Source of the DNA: Ascarosepion bandense
Taxonomy: Eukaryota; Mollusca; Cephalopoda; Sepiida; Sepiidae
Length of the DNA: 64,000 nt
Assembly (NCBI GenBank): GCA_037127315.1
Contig: JBBBDQ010000445.1
Span: forward strand, 1,116,501 to 1,180,500
Reading direction: 5' to 3'
Both the position numbers and the translations under genes were made by a program. Positions 11,063-21,499 of this stretch are shown here, in pieces. The notes beneath the pieces are model-generated. The model saw only the letters and a program-made list of their open reading frames with translations. It did no database searches and had not been told where the DNA came from. Numbering within the stretch: the stretch's first letter is position 1; every line of letters begins with the position of its first letter.

Positions 11063-11735
11063 TTTTAATTTTTTTTTTATAATCGTGTCACCCCAAGCAA
11101 GGCATTTTACTGCCACTATTTTGTAGGGGGTTACATAAGAGGAATGTCCTGAGGAGTGAGAGGTTGCAGGGAGTGTCAGGAAGAGAATAGGAGAGGGAAG
11201 AGATTACTGATGAGTGGGGTGGAGGAGGAGGAGGAATGTTATGAGGAGTGAGAGGTTACAGTGGTTGTCAGGAAGAGAGTAGGAGAGGGAAGAGAATACT
11301 TATGAGAGTGGGGTGGATGTAAAAAAGCATGAGAGGATGTAAGTTAGTGAGACAGGAGATGACTATTGACTTTACATTTAAATTCTTGGAGTTTGTCAGG
11401 AAAGCAAGTATGCAGAAGGGAATTCCACTGGTGGGAAGTGCGAGAAAAGCTGCTGCTGGAGTAGAATTTGAATTTGCAATTTATTGGTTTCACAGTAAAA
11501 GGGTGGGACGTAGTTGCTAATCTATTATGAAATAAAAGCAGTAATATTTTTTGATTCCTCTTATATGCTAAATACAAATGCCGACACAATTGATTTCTTT
11601 CAGTTTTCCTGTGCATGTTGAGTTTCTGTATCAGGCCAGAAAGTTTTACTCATCTTAATCCATCTTGCACATTTATAAATCTATCATTTTTCTGTACGTT
11701 TAATACTGCTAGCATATCTGGCCTGATGCTTTTTT
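11063..11735 (-). pseudogene. LINE-J ORF C-terminus and 3' UTR
   Basis: The minus-strand frame at 11616-11344 encodes the conserved LINE-J C-terminus: 'RLATTSHPFTVKPINCKFKF' then 'SFSRTSHQWNSL' and 'FKCKVNSHLLSH'. A 3' UTR follows with the hallmark GCCTTGCTTGGGGTGAC and an A-rich tail (poly-T at 11063 on the plus strand). The upstream ORF is frameshifted and 5'-truncated at ~11735. I assign the jockey/CR1 group from the way this peptide is usually labelled; I could not test this. Confidence 0.7.
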
Positions 11736-12570
11736 TTTTTTTTTAATTTTTTTTTTTTTTAATTTTTTTTTTTTTTTTTTTTTTTAAATCATTTCACCCC
11801 AAGCAAGGCATTAACACCACTGATGTGCTGGGGGATTTCATAAGAGAGTTGAAGCATTAGGCAGGAGGAGAGTGAAGACAAACCACCTACAGAGAGTGAA
11901 AGAGAAAGGGCAAGAGAAGGATGTGAACACGGGAGTGAAGACAGCTGCAAAAGTAGAGATAAAAGAAAAGAACAAGATACACGGGAAAGGACTGGAGTTA
12001 AGTGGCTAAGTGATGGGAATTGACTTTGCATTTAAATTTCTGGAGGTTATAGCTGTCAGGAAAACAAGTATAGGGAAGGGAGTTTCGGGAAGTGAGAGAA
12101 AAGAAACTGATGGAATAAAATTATCGCCTGCATTTGGTTGATCTAACTGTAAAAGGGTGAGACCTTGTTGCCAGTCTGGTTGCCCAAGTAAATTCTTGTG
12201 GTGGGGGCACCAGTGACCCAAGTTCATTAGAGCAGAAGCCATGAAAATATTTGTAAAAGAGACAGAGGGAAGCCACATCTTGGCGATGAGAAAGTGGCTG
12301 AAGTTGAGCTGCCAGGTCGGGACCATTCACATTACAGATTCTCCTTTGGAGCCTGTTGGGAACACTGAAATGAACAGCAGGGCATCTGACCAGATATGAC
12401 AGCAGTATTCCATGCATGGTCGGATGATTGATTTGTATATGTGCAAAATGGATTCAGGCAAGAAAAAACTTCTTGGCTCGACCCAGTGAGCCAACCTTCC
12501 TAGCAGTACATTTAGCTATTGATTCAATGTAATTATTCCACTTGAGGTCGTAAGGCCGAGGAGGCACAGT
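11736..12570 (-). pseudogene. LINE-J ORF C-terminus and 3' UTR, second copy
   Basis: On the minus strand the order is 'DLKWNNYIESIAKCTARKVG', 'ILHIYKSIIRPCMEYCCHIW', then 'NRLQRRICNV', 'DLAAQLQPLSHRQDVASLCL' and 'TRLATRSHPFTV'. The 3' UTR ends at a long poly-T (11732-11785). This copy reaches further upstream than its neighbour. It is frameshifted near 12330 and 12120. Confidence 0.75.
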
Positions 12571-12574
12571 GTAT

Positions 12575-13030
12575 TCATCTGCTACTCATTTTGAGGTTCT
12601 TGACAAAATCCAAAAAGGGTCTGCAATGTAATTGATCCTGACTTGGCATCTCAAATTCAGTCACTTTCTTACTGATGTGATACGGCTTTCCTCTGTGTTT
12701 CAAACAAATATTTTCATGGCAACTGCTCTGACAGGCTTCTTTCTCTGGTGTCGCAATCACATGAATTTACATGTGCTACTAGATTGGCATCTAGGTCCCA
12801 CCTTTTTACCGTTGAAATAGTTAAATGTAACCGCCACTTCCACTCCTGCAATTTCTTTTCTTGCACTTCACACTCATGGAAATCTCTTCCATTTACTTGC
12901 TTCCCTGATAGCTACAATCTTCAAAAATTTAAATGCAATGTCAGTTGCCATTTTTTATCTTTTTGAATCTCATTCACCTTTCATCTTTTCAATACACCCT
13001 GTACCTAGTCTTTTCTCTCACTGTAACCCA
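12575..13030 (+). pseudogene. LINE-J ORF C-terminus, opposite strand
   Basis: Plus-strand remnants begin at 'RFLTKSKKG', the equivalent of 'LDKIQRRI', and continue through 'TRLASRSHLFTVEIVKCN' to 'SYNLQKFKCNVSCHFLSF'. This copy lies head-to-head with the minus-strand copy at 11736-12570. Several frameshifts are present. Confidence 0.65.
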
Positions 13031-13305
13031 CTGTGCATTATGGCTTATCAATCCTTTGCAGTTTATTTAAAGGCAGGAAAATATTGTGGAGGAGAGATGA
13101 TACTAGTTTAGTAATACAAGTCTTAATAATTAACCCATAGAGGGGGAAGAAGTAAATTCATGCTTCTCAAGGATATTTGGGTGTACGTGAATATAACTCA
13201 ACAGGAAACGGAACTCAGTTATCTGACTAAAAATTCTGAGTCATTATCCCTTACACCACCTACATATCCATGCTTACAGCAGCTGATATTCACAAGCTTT
13301 ACTTG
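13030..13305 (-). repeat. 5S-SINE
   Basis: On the minus strand ATCAGCTGCTGTAAGCATGG near 13290 corresponds to the 3' end of 5S rRNA. It is followed by the body shared with 15700-15950 (GTGTAAGGGATAATG, the central-domain remnant, TAATTATTAAGACTTG). The tail reads TTTAAATAAACTGCAAAGG. The 5S head is truncated. Confidence 0.6.
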
Positions 13306-13307
13306 GT

Positions 13308-13488
13308 TTTTGGCATGTCGGTAAACTACATCCGGCAGCAAGGCCTCTGATTTTGAAGGTTGTGAGGAGCATGGAACCACCTCTTAATTGTTGTTGTTCC
13401 CAGGTCCACCCTGACTGGAGTGGCAGCACCTGTTAGGGTCCCAGCTTTGGGCAAATAGTTATCCCCCTAAACTGAGGGTCAAAACACA

Positions 13489-13529
<41 letters not shown>

Positions 13530-13830
13530 ACGTTTATAGAAAAATATACATTTCTGAAGAAAAACTTATTACCATAACACATTATTGAAGGAAAAAAAAA
13601 TTATTCTCAGCAAAACATTTTTGAGTGCAAAGGTGGAAGACATTTTCAGTTTTCTAAAATAAAAAAGAATAAAAACAAAATTTTCATTGGTATCTGACTA
13701 AATCAACCTTCTCAATATAACCAAACATTAAAAAAAAATACCTTAAAACCCCACCTTTTTTGGCATTAAATAACCTACAGAGGTTAATATACAGTTAAAC
13801 AAAACTCAAACTCAAAACAAGCTTTGCTTG
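13308..13830 (+). repeat. A element with internal (TA)n
   Basis: Head GTCGGTAAACTACATCCGGC, the GGGTCCCAGCTTTGGGC block, then 34 bp of TA repeats (13493-13526), the ACATTTCTGAAG block, and tail GGCATTAAATAACCTACAG. It directly follows the 5S-SINE. Confidence 0.75.
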
Positions 13831-14039
13831 AGGTGACGTGATAAAAAAAAAATTGGTATGGCACATTTATTTTTCAAATAATTTTTTCTCTGGCACAATT
13901 TATTTTATTCCACTTTATTAAACTTATTCTTTTTTCTTTTTTTTTTTTTATGTGTTTAAAAATTCTTAACCAACACGACTATTCCAAACATTGCATATAT
14001 TTGCTACAAGAGTGCAATGTGAGATGCAAATGATTGAAG

Positions 14040-14300
14040 TTTGATCATACAGATCTGTTCTCAATTTTTCTCCAGATGTTTTATCTTGTCATCATTTTCT
14101 TTTGTCATATTCTCTTGAATTTTCTTTCCAATGAAAGAATTCTCTTATTCTCTACAACATTAAAAAAAAAATAGCTCTCTCTAAGCCTCGAATTCTTAGT
14201 GTATTTGCCATTGGCATCAATATCTGAAGGGCATCCCAATTCTCACAAAGCAGTACATTACACAATTTCTCCCTTAGGACACTGATTTCATTTTCTTGAA
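14040..14300 (-). pseudogene. Coding-like fragment of unknown family, frameshifted
   Basis: The minus strand encodes 'LREKLCNVLLCENWDALQ' and 'MANTLRIRGLERA' in one frame. After a run of T/A (14161-14170), another frame reads 'SFIGKKIQENMTKENDD'. The composition is protein-like and unlike the AT-rich surroundings, but frame changes and the absence of a clear donor site suggest decay. An acceptor-like TTTTCAAG lies just upstream. I do not recognise the family. Confidence 0.3.
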
Positions 14301-14327
14301 AATTACAGAAACACACACACAATATAT

Positions 14328-14341
14328 AATACTGGCTAAAT

Positions 14342-14393
<52 letters not shown>

Positions 14394-14407
14394 ATTTAGC
14401 CAGTATT
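14328..14407. repeat. Near-perfect 80-bp palindrome
   Basis: AATACTGGCTAAATACAC at the left end is mirrored as the complement GTGTATTTAGCCAGTATT at the right end, with (CA)n, (TA)n and (TG)n between. The whole segment can fold into one hairpin. Confidence 0.9.
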
Positions 14408-14409
14408 TT

Positions 14410-14640
14410 TTCATTAATGCATGTTTCATTAAATAATAGACAAGTTATGTTGATTTATTTAATGTAAATTTTTTATATTCACTGATAATATTGATAGATA
14501 TCAATATTGAATTTTCGTTCTTCATTTAATGATACTGCTGTTAAGCTTATCAGAGTATATAAAAAAAATTACATAAAATAGACAAAACTTGTCTATATTA
14601 TTTAATGAAACATGCGTTTATATATATATATATATATAAT
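14410..14640. mobile_element. MITE with ~65-bp terminal inverted repeats
   Basis: ATGCATGTTTCATTAAATAA at the left is matched by its complement at about 14603-14622, and pairing continues inward through ACAAGTT and TTATGTAA-like blocks for about 65 bp. No transposase is encoded. It abuts (TA)n on the right and the palindrome on the left. Confidence 0.65.
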
Positions 14641-14689
14641 GTCACAAAAAAAAACAGCACCTACAATATTTTTAATATAATGGTTAACC

Positions 14690-15085
14690 ACTGAGACAAT
14701 GCAAAGAGATATATTGAGATGAACAGCGATTCCAACAAGACAGGACTACCCCCTACACATCAAATGACTCCCTAGCTTAGCTGAGAGAGCAATTTCAGGA
14801 GAGACTGTGTGACATTGAGTGAGCATCACACTCACCAAACTTGAAGCCCCCAGATTTTTATTTGCCGAGGTATCTCAAGGCTAATGTGTACCAAAACAAC
14901 CCTCAAATAATTGGTGAACTAAAGGTAGCAATCACAGCAAAAATCAGGGAAGTCTCCAAAGAGGAATGTGTCAGTGATTTATAAATTTGCATGACATTTA
15001 CAAGTTTGGTTCTGCAGCATTGAGGCAATTTGGAGCATATTTTGGAAAGGTTGTGACTTTTATGCAAAACGACTAATTTAACTGA
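14690..15085 (+). pseudogene. Mariner/IS630-like transposase C-terminal remnant
   Basis: From about 14726 one frame reads 'FQQDRTTPYTSNDSLA' (the QQDxAPxH region with the second catalytic Asp of the DDE fold), then 'PDFYLPRYLKANVYQNNPQ' (the SPDL.PxDFYLWGYLK region with the third acidic residue) and 'GELKVAITAKIREVSKEEC'. Stop codons interrupt it at two places, and it ends at TAA after 'CVSDL'. The N-terminal DNA-binding part is missing. The family assignment is from these motifs; the gene is clearly dead. Confidence 0.8.
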
Positions 15086-15204
15086 AATTTTAGGGAATTA
15101 TTGTACACAGACTGAACTGTAAATCCACCAATTTAAAAAAAAAATAACTGGACCTTTGTAGGATTTATTACAATATATATGGGTTCTGTTTTCTTTTTTA
15201 GTGG

Positions 15205-15430
15205 TGCGGTCATATATATGATTCCAATGGAGTATCTTGTACATAAAGTGGTAGGATAACTCTCTAGGTGAGCTCTATATATATATGTATATAAATGCAT
15301 ATAGAGCAAATATATGTAAAAATTAAGAGAGACATGTTATTCCATGGTTAAGCAGAAGTATGGGCCTTTTCAGGTAAACCATCGTCAATTTCCATCTTTA
15401 CTGAACAGAAGATTTTCCAGAAACCTATAA

Positions 15431-15476
<46 letters not shown>

Positions 15477-15610
15477 GTGTAAGATCTTCTGTACAATAAA
15501 GATTGAAGCTGATGATGGTTTGCCTAAAATTGGCCTATACTTCCACTTAACCATGGAATAACGTGTCAGTCTTAATTTTTACATATATATATATATATAT
15601 ATATATTATT
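15205..15610. mobile_element. Foldback repeat with ~100-bp arms around (TA)n
   Basis: Arm 1 (15311-15415) contains GTTATTCCATGGTTAAG and ends CAGAAGATTTT. Arm 2 (15482-15586) is its reverse complement with about 15% mismatch. A (TA)n tract separates them. A one-armed relative lies at 28320-28515 with the same left flank (CATAAAGTGGTAGGATA). Confidence 0.8.
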
Positions 15611-15633
15611 TTGAGCCTTTGCTCAAATGTTCA

Positions 15634-15955
15634 GACCTTATGACCACATCACATTAAAACACTGGCTCTCATACAATCATTGAAGTTAAGCAATGGCAGG
15701 CTTGGGAATACCAACTGCTGTAAGCATGGATATGTGGGTGGTGTAAGGGATAATGGCTCAGAATTTTTAATCAGATAGCTGAGTTCCATTTCCTGTTGAG
15801 TTTATTCACTTATATCACTTCTTCCCCCCTCTATGGGTTAATTATTAAGACTTGTATTACTAGACTAGTATCATCTCACTTCCACAATATTTTCCTGCCT
15901 TTAAATAAACTGTAAAGGGTTGATAATCCATAAAAACAAAATCAAGCAAATGTTC
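15634..15955 (+). repeat. 5S-SINE
   Basis: The head follows 5S rRNA in order: TATGACCACATCAC, then GAAGTTAAGCAATGGCAGG, then CTTGGGAATACCAACTGCTG. A body with a central-domain remnant (CTCTATGGGTTAATTATTAAG) and the tail TTTAAATAAACTGTAAAGGG follow. It is a retroposed derivative, not a 5S gene. Confidence 0.75.
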
Positions 15956-16639
15956 TTTACTTTTATAAATAAGATTCAGTTCAATATATTTCCATCACTG
16001 TTATTGTTTATATAAATAGTATTTACGTATTTCAGAAGAAAATAATTATTATACATTAACTTAGTTGGGTTAATGTCTGATTATTTCTTATAATTAGGGC
16101 TTTTTATTATCATAAGTCCTATGACTGGGTGTGGTCATAAGACTTAACCCTTTCCTCCACTTATCTAGATTGAGAGTCGAGGGTGTATTAAGTCATGTTA
16201 GCATATCTTTAGCATTTAGACCTTATGGATTCCATTCCTCTCCAGTTCAAAGCATAGCCAATGTCATCGACTTGAAGGCTTGCCTTGGTCATGGATGCAT
16301 AGCGATTGATTCCATGAAGTGGACCCTATATCCTGGCTGTTGACTTCAGTATGAGAACCACTTCACCCAGTCATGCCATGCCATCAAGGCATTGGTTGCA
16401 TAAATAGTTATGGACCCCGGTATACCTAACTGCGTTAGGTGGCTGTTGACTCTACAAAAAAAACTCCATTTGCCTTTTGACAGGTTTTGCTTTTAATCTC
16501 ATTGGGAGTTTTTAGTTCTCTACTGAGAAGCGTGGTGAGAGAGCTAATTTAGTCAGTGGTGACTTGACCATGAGGTAAGTAGTATTGGACTAAGTGATAC
16601 TGCAAACACTTGTAAACAACTTTTAAGCAATAAAGCATT
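15956..16639. other. Unclassified, less AT-rich segment
   Basis: A hairpin-forming CCTAAC-TGC-GTTAGG lies near 16425, and a donor-like GAGGTAAGTAG lies at 16571. A 70-codon plus-strand ORF (16131-16343) has no recognisable domain. The segment ends at the minisatellite. It could be the end of an uncatalogued element. Confidence 0.35.
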
Positions 16640-18420
16640 TGTCTTCTTACTCTTTTTTTCTCCTCCATTGTCTTCATTGTCTTTCTTCCCCCTCATCTGT
16701 CTTTGTTGTCTTTCTTCACCCTCATCTGTCTTTGTTGTCTTTCTCTTTCTCCCCCTCATCTGTCTTTGTTGTCTTTCTCTCCCTCATCTGTCTTCGCTGT
16801 CTTTCTCTCCCTCATCTGTCTTCGTTGTCTTCTTTCTTCCCCCTCATCTGTCTTCGTTGTCTTTCTTCCCCCCTCATCTGTCTCTTTGTTGTCTTTCTCT
16901 CCCCCTCATCTGTCTTTGTTGTCTTTCTTCCCCCTCATCTGTCTTTGTTGTCTTTCCCCCTCATCTGTCTTTGTTGTCTTTCTTTCTTCCTCATCTGTCT
17001 TTGTTGCTCCTTTCTTCCTCATCTGTTTGTTGTCTTTCTCTATCTGTCTTTGTTGTCTTTCTTCCCCCTCATCTGTCTTTGTTGTCTTTCTTTCCCCCTC
17101 ATCTGTCTTTGTTGTCTTTCTTTCTTCCCCTCATCTGTCTTTGTTGTCTCTTTCTCTCCCCCTCATCTGTCTTTGTTGTCTTTCTTCCCCCCTATCTGTC
17201 TCCTTACTCTTTGTTCCCCCCCATCTGTCTCTCACTTTGTTCCCCCTCATCTGTCTCCTTGCCTTTGTTCCCCCCATCTGTCTCCTTACTCTTTGTTCCC
17301 CCTCATCTGTCTCCTTACTCTTTGTTCCCCCTCATCTGTCTCCTTACTCTTTGTTCCCCCTCATCTGTCTCTTACTTTTTGTCTCCCTCTCTATCTGTCT
17401 CCCTTACTCTTTTGTTCCCCCTCATCTGTCTCCTTACTCTTTGTTCCCCCCTCATCTGTCTCCTTACTCTTTGTTCCCCCATCTGTCTCCTTACTCTCGT
17501 TCCCCCTCATCTGTCTCCCTTACCTTTGTCTTCCCTCATCTGTCTCCCTTACTCTTTGTTCCCCCTCATCTGTCTCCTTACTTCCTTGTTCCCCCTCATC
17601 TGTCTCTTACTCTTTGTTCCCCCTCATCTGTCTCCTTACTCTTTGTTCCCCCTCATCTGTCTCCTTACTCTTTGTTCCCCCTCATCTGTCTCCTTACTCT
17701 TTGTTCCCCCTCATCTGTCTCCCTTTACTCTTTGTTCCCTCATCTGTCTCTTACTCTTTTGTTCCCCCTCATCTGTCTCCTTACTCTTTGTTCCCCCTCA
17801 TCTGTCTCTGCTTCCTTGTTCTCCCTCATCTGTCTCCTTACTCTTTGTTCCCTCCCTCATCTGTCTCCCTTACTCTTTGTTCCCCCTCATCTGTCTCCCT
17901 TACTCTTTGTTCCCCCTCATCTGTCTCTGCCTCTCTTGTTCCTCATCTGCTCTCACTTTGTTCCCCCTCATCTGTCTCCTTACTCTTTGTTCCCCTCATC
18001 TGTCTCTTACTCTTTGTTCCCTCTCCTTCACTCACTCACTTTGTCTCTCCCTCATCTGTCTCTCACTTTGTTCCCCCTCATCTGTCTCTCGCTCTTTATG
18101 CCCTCATCTGTCTCTCTGCCTCTCTGTCTCTCTCCCTCATCTGTCTCTTACTCTCCTTGTTCCCCCTCATCTGTCTCCTTCCTTGTTCCCCCTCATCTGT
18201 CTCCTTACTCTTTGTTCCCCCTCATCTGTCTCTGTCTGTCTCTCGATTCTGTCTCCGCCCTTTGTTCCCCCCTGTCTGTCTCTCCTTACTCTTTGTTCCC
18301 CCTCATCTGTCTCCTTACTCTTTGTCTCTCTCCCTCATCTGTCTCCTTACTCTTTGTTCCCCCTCACTCTGTCTCTCTTACTCTTTGTTCCCCCTCGATT
18401 GTCTTCGCTGCCTTTCTTCC
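16640..18420 (+). repeat. 29-bp pyrimidine minisatellite, about 60 units
   Basis: Units start CCCCCTCATCTGTC and continue either TTTGTTGTCTTTCTT (type 1, to ~17180) or TCCTTACTCTTTGTT (type 2, from ~17190). Both are 29 bp, with frequent small indels. The strand is almost purely C/T, so stops are absent in all three plus frames. The resulting 650-709-codon ORFs are artefacts. Confidence 0.95.
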
Positions 18421-18765
18421 CCTCTCTTTTCTTCTTTTTTCCCTTCTTTCTCCTTTTGCCTCCGCTTTCCTTTTTTCTTCTTTACATCTTTTTCTTCCTT
18501 CCTTTTCTTTTGCCTTCATGCTTCTCGTTTGTCTTATTCTTTTTTTTTTGTTTTCTTTCACATTTTTTCCTTCTCTTTTCACTTTTTTCTGTCTTCTTTT
18601 TTCTCCATTGATTTCTTTCTCCTTTGCATTTCTTCTCTTACCATTTTTCTTTTTTTTCTCTATCCTCTTCCTTCCCTCCATTTTTTTAAAATCTTTTTAT
18701 TTCTTCACCATCTTCGCTCCAATTCTTCATTTATTGTTATTATTATTATTCCTAATTATTCTGAT
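18421..18765 (+). repeat. Polypyrimidine tract
   Basis: A T/C-rich low-complexity stretch continues from the minisatellite without a regular period. Confidence 0.85.
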
Positions 18766-18805
18766 TAATTAAATTTTGTAGATCTAAGATTTTCCATTTC
18801 ATTTC
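18729..18805 (+). repeat. Short dispersed repeat, pair with 20608-20682
   Basis: TTATTCTGATTAAT followed by GTAGATCTAAGATTT and CATTTCATTTC occurs at both places in the same order. I could not assign it to a class. Confidence 0.5.
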
Positions 18806-19390
18806 TAGAAAATTATCAGTAATTAAATCTAATCGTCAGAAGGAAAATTTAAACACCATGACAAAGATGATAAAGTTAATATCCTGATTGAAAAATTATT
18901 TTTATTTTTTAAATCTATTTTCTAACCAAAATCTTTTCTTTTGATTCTGAATCATTGACGATATTAATCTGGAAAATGAAGTAAATTCCCTAGAAAGTGA
19001 CCGAAATACTCAAATTTTTTTTTTCTTTGTCTTTGCTCAGTTTCATTGTCTTTCTATCATATTTGGATGAAATTGATTTTGGCCTCTTATGGAGATATGT
19101 GAACTGCTCAATGTTGAAACCATATTAACCTCCATTCATTTTAAATTTTACTGCTTCGATGAATTTCTTTCTCTTCCATCACTGTATTCATGCAGGGTCT
19201 GGTCTCCCCACCCTCAAACAACATGCACAATTCTCTTTCATCTTCAGGACATGTTTTATCATAGGTCTCCACAGCTTCCAATCTCTTGCAACATTTGACT
19301 ACCCATTTGATCCATCAATGTCCTGTGAGTATTCAATTTTCCATTCCCTTTTTCCTCATAATTTAGACCATAAATTTCACTTGTTTCCAG
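18806..19390. other. No gene recognised
   Basis: AT-rich to 19080. From 19100 to 19390 the composition is more balanced, with short ORFs on both strands, but no domain or second copy was found. Confidence 0.4.
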
Positions 19391-19945
19391 TCCTGGGTAT
19401 GACAGTAAACTGCATCTGGCAGCAAGGCCTCTGATTGGGAGGTTGTGAGGAGCATGGAACCACCTCTTCATTGCTGTTGTTCCCAGCTCCACTCTGACCT
19501 GGAGTGTTAGCACCTATTAGGGTCCCAACTATGGGCAAATAGGTACCCCCTCACCTAAACTGGGGTCAAAACGCTATAAAAGTCTTATAGAAATAATTAC
19601 ATAAAAATAGACTTTTATAGGAAAACACACATTTTTGAAGGAAAAATATTACTAACAATACTTTTCTGAAGGAAAAAATTATTACCATAACACGTTTTTT
19701 AAGAAAAAAACAACAGATTATTACCAGAAATACATTTTTTAATAAAAAATTAGAAAACTGAAGTTTTCTAAAATAAAAGAAAATTTTGAAAAATAAATTT
19801 TTCATCAAAATCTGACTAAATCTGCCTTCTCACTATGGTTGAACATTTAAAAAAAAAAATACATTAAAACCCTACCTTTTTGGCATTAAATAACCCACAG
19901 AGGTTGATATGCCGTTTAACAAAATTCAAATTCAAAATTCACTTG
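19391..19945 (+). repeat. A element, near full length
   Basis: Head TCCTGGGTATGACAGTAAAC, GGCAGCAAGGCCTCTGATTG, GGGTCCCAACTATGGGC, the Phe/Lys-codon-like A/T blocks, and tail GGCATTAAATAACCCACAG at 19879. One of the best preserved copies. Confidence 0.8.
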
Positions 19946-19959
19946 TTTCTTTATGATTT

Positions 19960-20769
19960 TAATTCCTAGTGTCCTCTTAGTTCTTATTTTCTTTAGAACT
20001 TTCTAATTGTTCACATGCTCAGTTTGTGGTATTTTCAACATCTGTCTGTAGAACTACATCTGTTGTCTCAAATCTATTGTTTGTCAGAAAATTGTTTGGT
20101 ATTTACAGCCGCATAAGATGAATATGGCATAACAGTTTTGTATTCTTTTCTTTGTTACCTCCATCTTAAGGTGGAGGTATTTATTCAGTCATGTTTGTTT
20201 GTCTGTGGTTCAAGATATCTCATGACCTACTAGATAGATCTGGATGAAACTTTCAGGGATGATTGGTCTCATGCCTGGCACAAACTGATTAGATTTTGGG
20301 CTTTAATTCATTACAAGACCGCTTCTGAGTTATATTCTCGTTTTTTTTTGTTTTTTTTTTACTAAAATTTTTTTACGTTTCTTACATGTCAAATACTAAA
20401 TTTCCTGCCATAATACTGTCCTTCATTTCTGGAAGGCATCTTTCTGTGTCAGATTTTATCTCTTACTATGCCACTCAGTTGAATTTTAACAATTGCTGGA
20501 TAACACATTTGTTTTCTTAAAGTTAATAGCTAGTCCTTTCTTCTTGCTTTCCTTCACTGTCATATCTAAGAGTTTTTCAAGTTCTTTTCTTGTTTTCATT
20601 CTTCTTCATTTGTTATTATTATTGTTAATTATTCTGATTAATAAAATTTGGTAGATCTAAGATTTCTATTTCATTTCAACACAGTGATTTTTGTGTATCT
20701 TATGCTGTTAAGACTATATACACATAGGTCTTTTTCTCTTTGGAGCATCTTGCTGTAAAACTTGGGTAA

Positions 20770-20790
<21 letters not shown>
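19960..20790 (-). pseudogene. LINE-R ORF fragments with an insertion
   Basis: On the minus strand 20790-20430 encodes 'YSLNSIRYTKITVL' and 'LLDMTVKESKKKGLAINFKK' (reverse transcriptase palm region and downstream). At 20130-19960 a short 'FETTDVVLQTDVENTTN' corresponds to the 'EMWFYRRMLRI' region. Between them (about 20150-20400) lies an unrelated repeat. Multiple frameshifts show the copy is old. Confidence 0.55.
20150..20400 (+). repeat. Unclassified insertion starting with a 22-bp palindrome
   Basis: It begins ACCTCCATCTTAAGGTGGAG, which pairs with itself. A non-coding stretch follows (CAAGATATCTCATGACC, GGATGAAACTTTCAGGG). It separates two LINE-R pieces, so it is probably a later insertion. 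No second copy lies in the window. Confidence 0.45.
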
Positions 20791-20800
<10 letters not shown>

Positions 20801-20904
20801 AAAATTTTAATTTTTGAAAATTTACATGCAAAAATAAACATGGGATTTTTATAATATTTACATTGCCATATTCACAATATTTCAGCCACTGTACACTCTG
20901 GCCT

Positions 20905-21080
20905 TCAAGGACATATGGCCCAGTGGATAAAAGCAGGGACTTGAACCAAAAGAGTTATGAGTTCAATACTTGGCTACAGCAACGGTGAAGAACTTTGTGT
21001 TGAGTTGAAAGGATATGGATCATGGAACAAGAAAAATATACCCCATTGATCAAAATAAAGTTTTTGGTTTAAAATAAAAT
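20905..21080 (+). repeat. tS3: tRNA-derived SINE, truncated
   Basis: Head ATATGGCCCAGTGGATAA (A box) and TATGAGTTCAATACTTG (B box), then ACAAGAAAAATATACCCC and ATCAAAATAAAGTTTTTGG, matching the order in the copy at 41155-41455. A 30-bp piece of the family's 3' end in inverted orientation (CACTGTACACTCTGGCC) lies directly upstream at 20885-20905. Confidence 0.6.
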
Positions 21081-21244
21081 AAAAAACTTAACTAAACATT
21101 TCTTAAATTCAAGAAGCTGATCTCTTAGCAAATATTATTACACAAAACCTTCTGATGACTACGTAACTTGATGTAACAAATTAATTAATAAATATCATCC
21201 TTATTATTATAAAAAAAAATGAGATTTTATCTTTCAATTGTTGT

Positions 21245-21425
21245 CCAACCTTCTGAAATTACAAATGGGTGGAGAGCCATGATCAACCTCCCGAGCATGT
21301 TGGTGTAAATGGATGGCAGAATAGAGGAAGAAGTGTAGCAAAAAAAAAAAATAATAATAATTCCCAAGAGCTATAAAACTTGGGAAGTTGTGGAGAGCCA
21401 TCACTAATTTTAAAAAATAGGGTTG
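21245..21425 (+). pseudogene. Possible LINE-R 3' scraps
   Basis: GGTGGAGAGCCATGATC and GGAAGTTGTGGAGAGCCATC are versions of the LINE-R terminal region, interrupted by a poly-A. They are too degraded to translate. Confidence 0.35.
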
Positions 21426-21499
21426 AAAGTGGAAGAATATATAGTTAAATACCCAACAAAATTTGTGATATTTTTACACTGCATGAACTTTGAATTAAT

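Noticed and set aside
15634..15955. 5S rRNA gene
   Set aside because: The 5S-like head is diverged and truncated, lacks a clean terminator, and continues into a SINE body shared with other loci.
16639..18772. Three overlapping ORFs of 647-709 codons on the plus strand
   Set aside because: All three frames are open over the same pyrimidine-only minisatellite. Period 29 is not a multiple of three, so frame carries no meaning, and no unit has codon structure.
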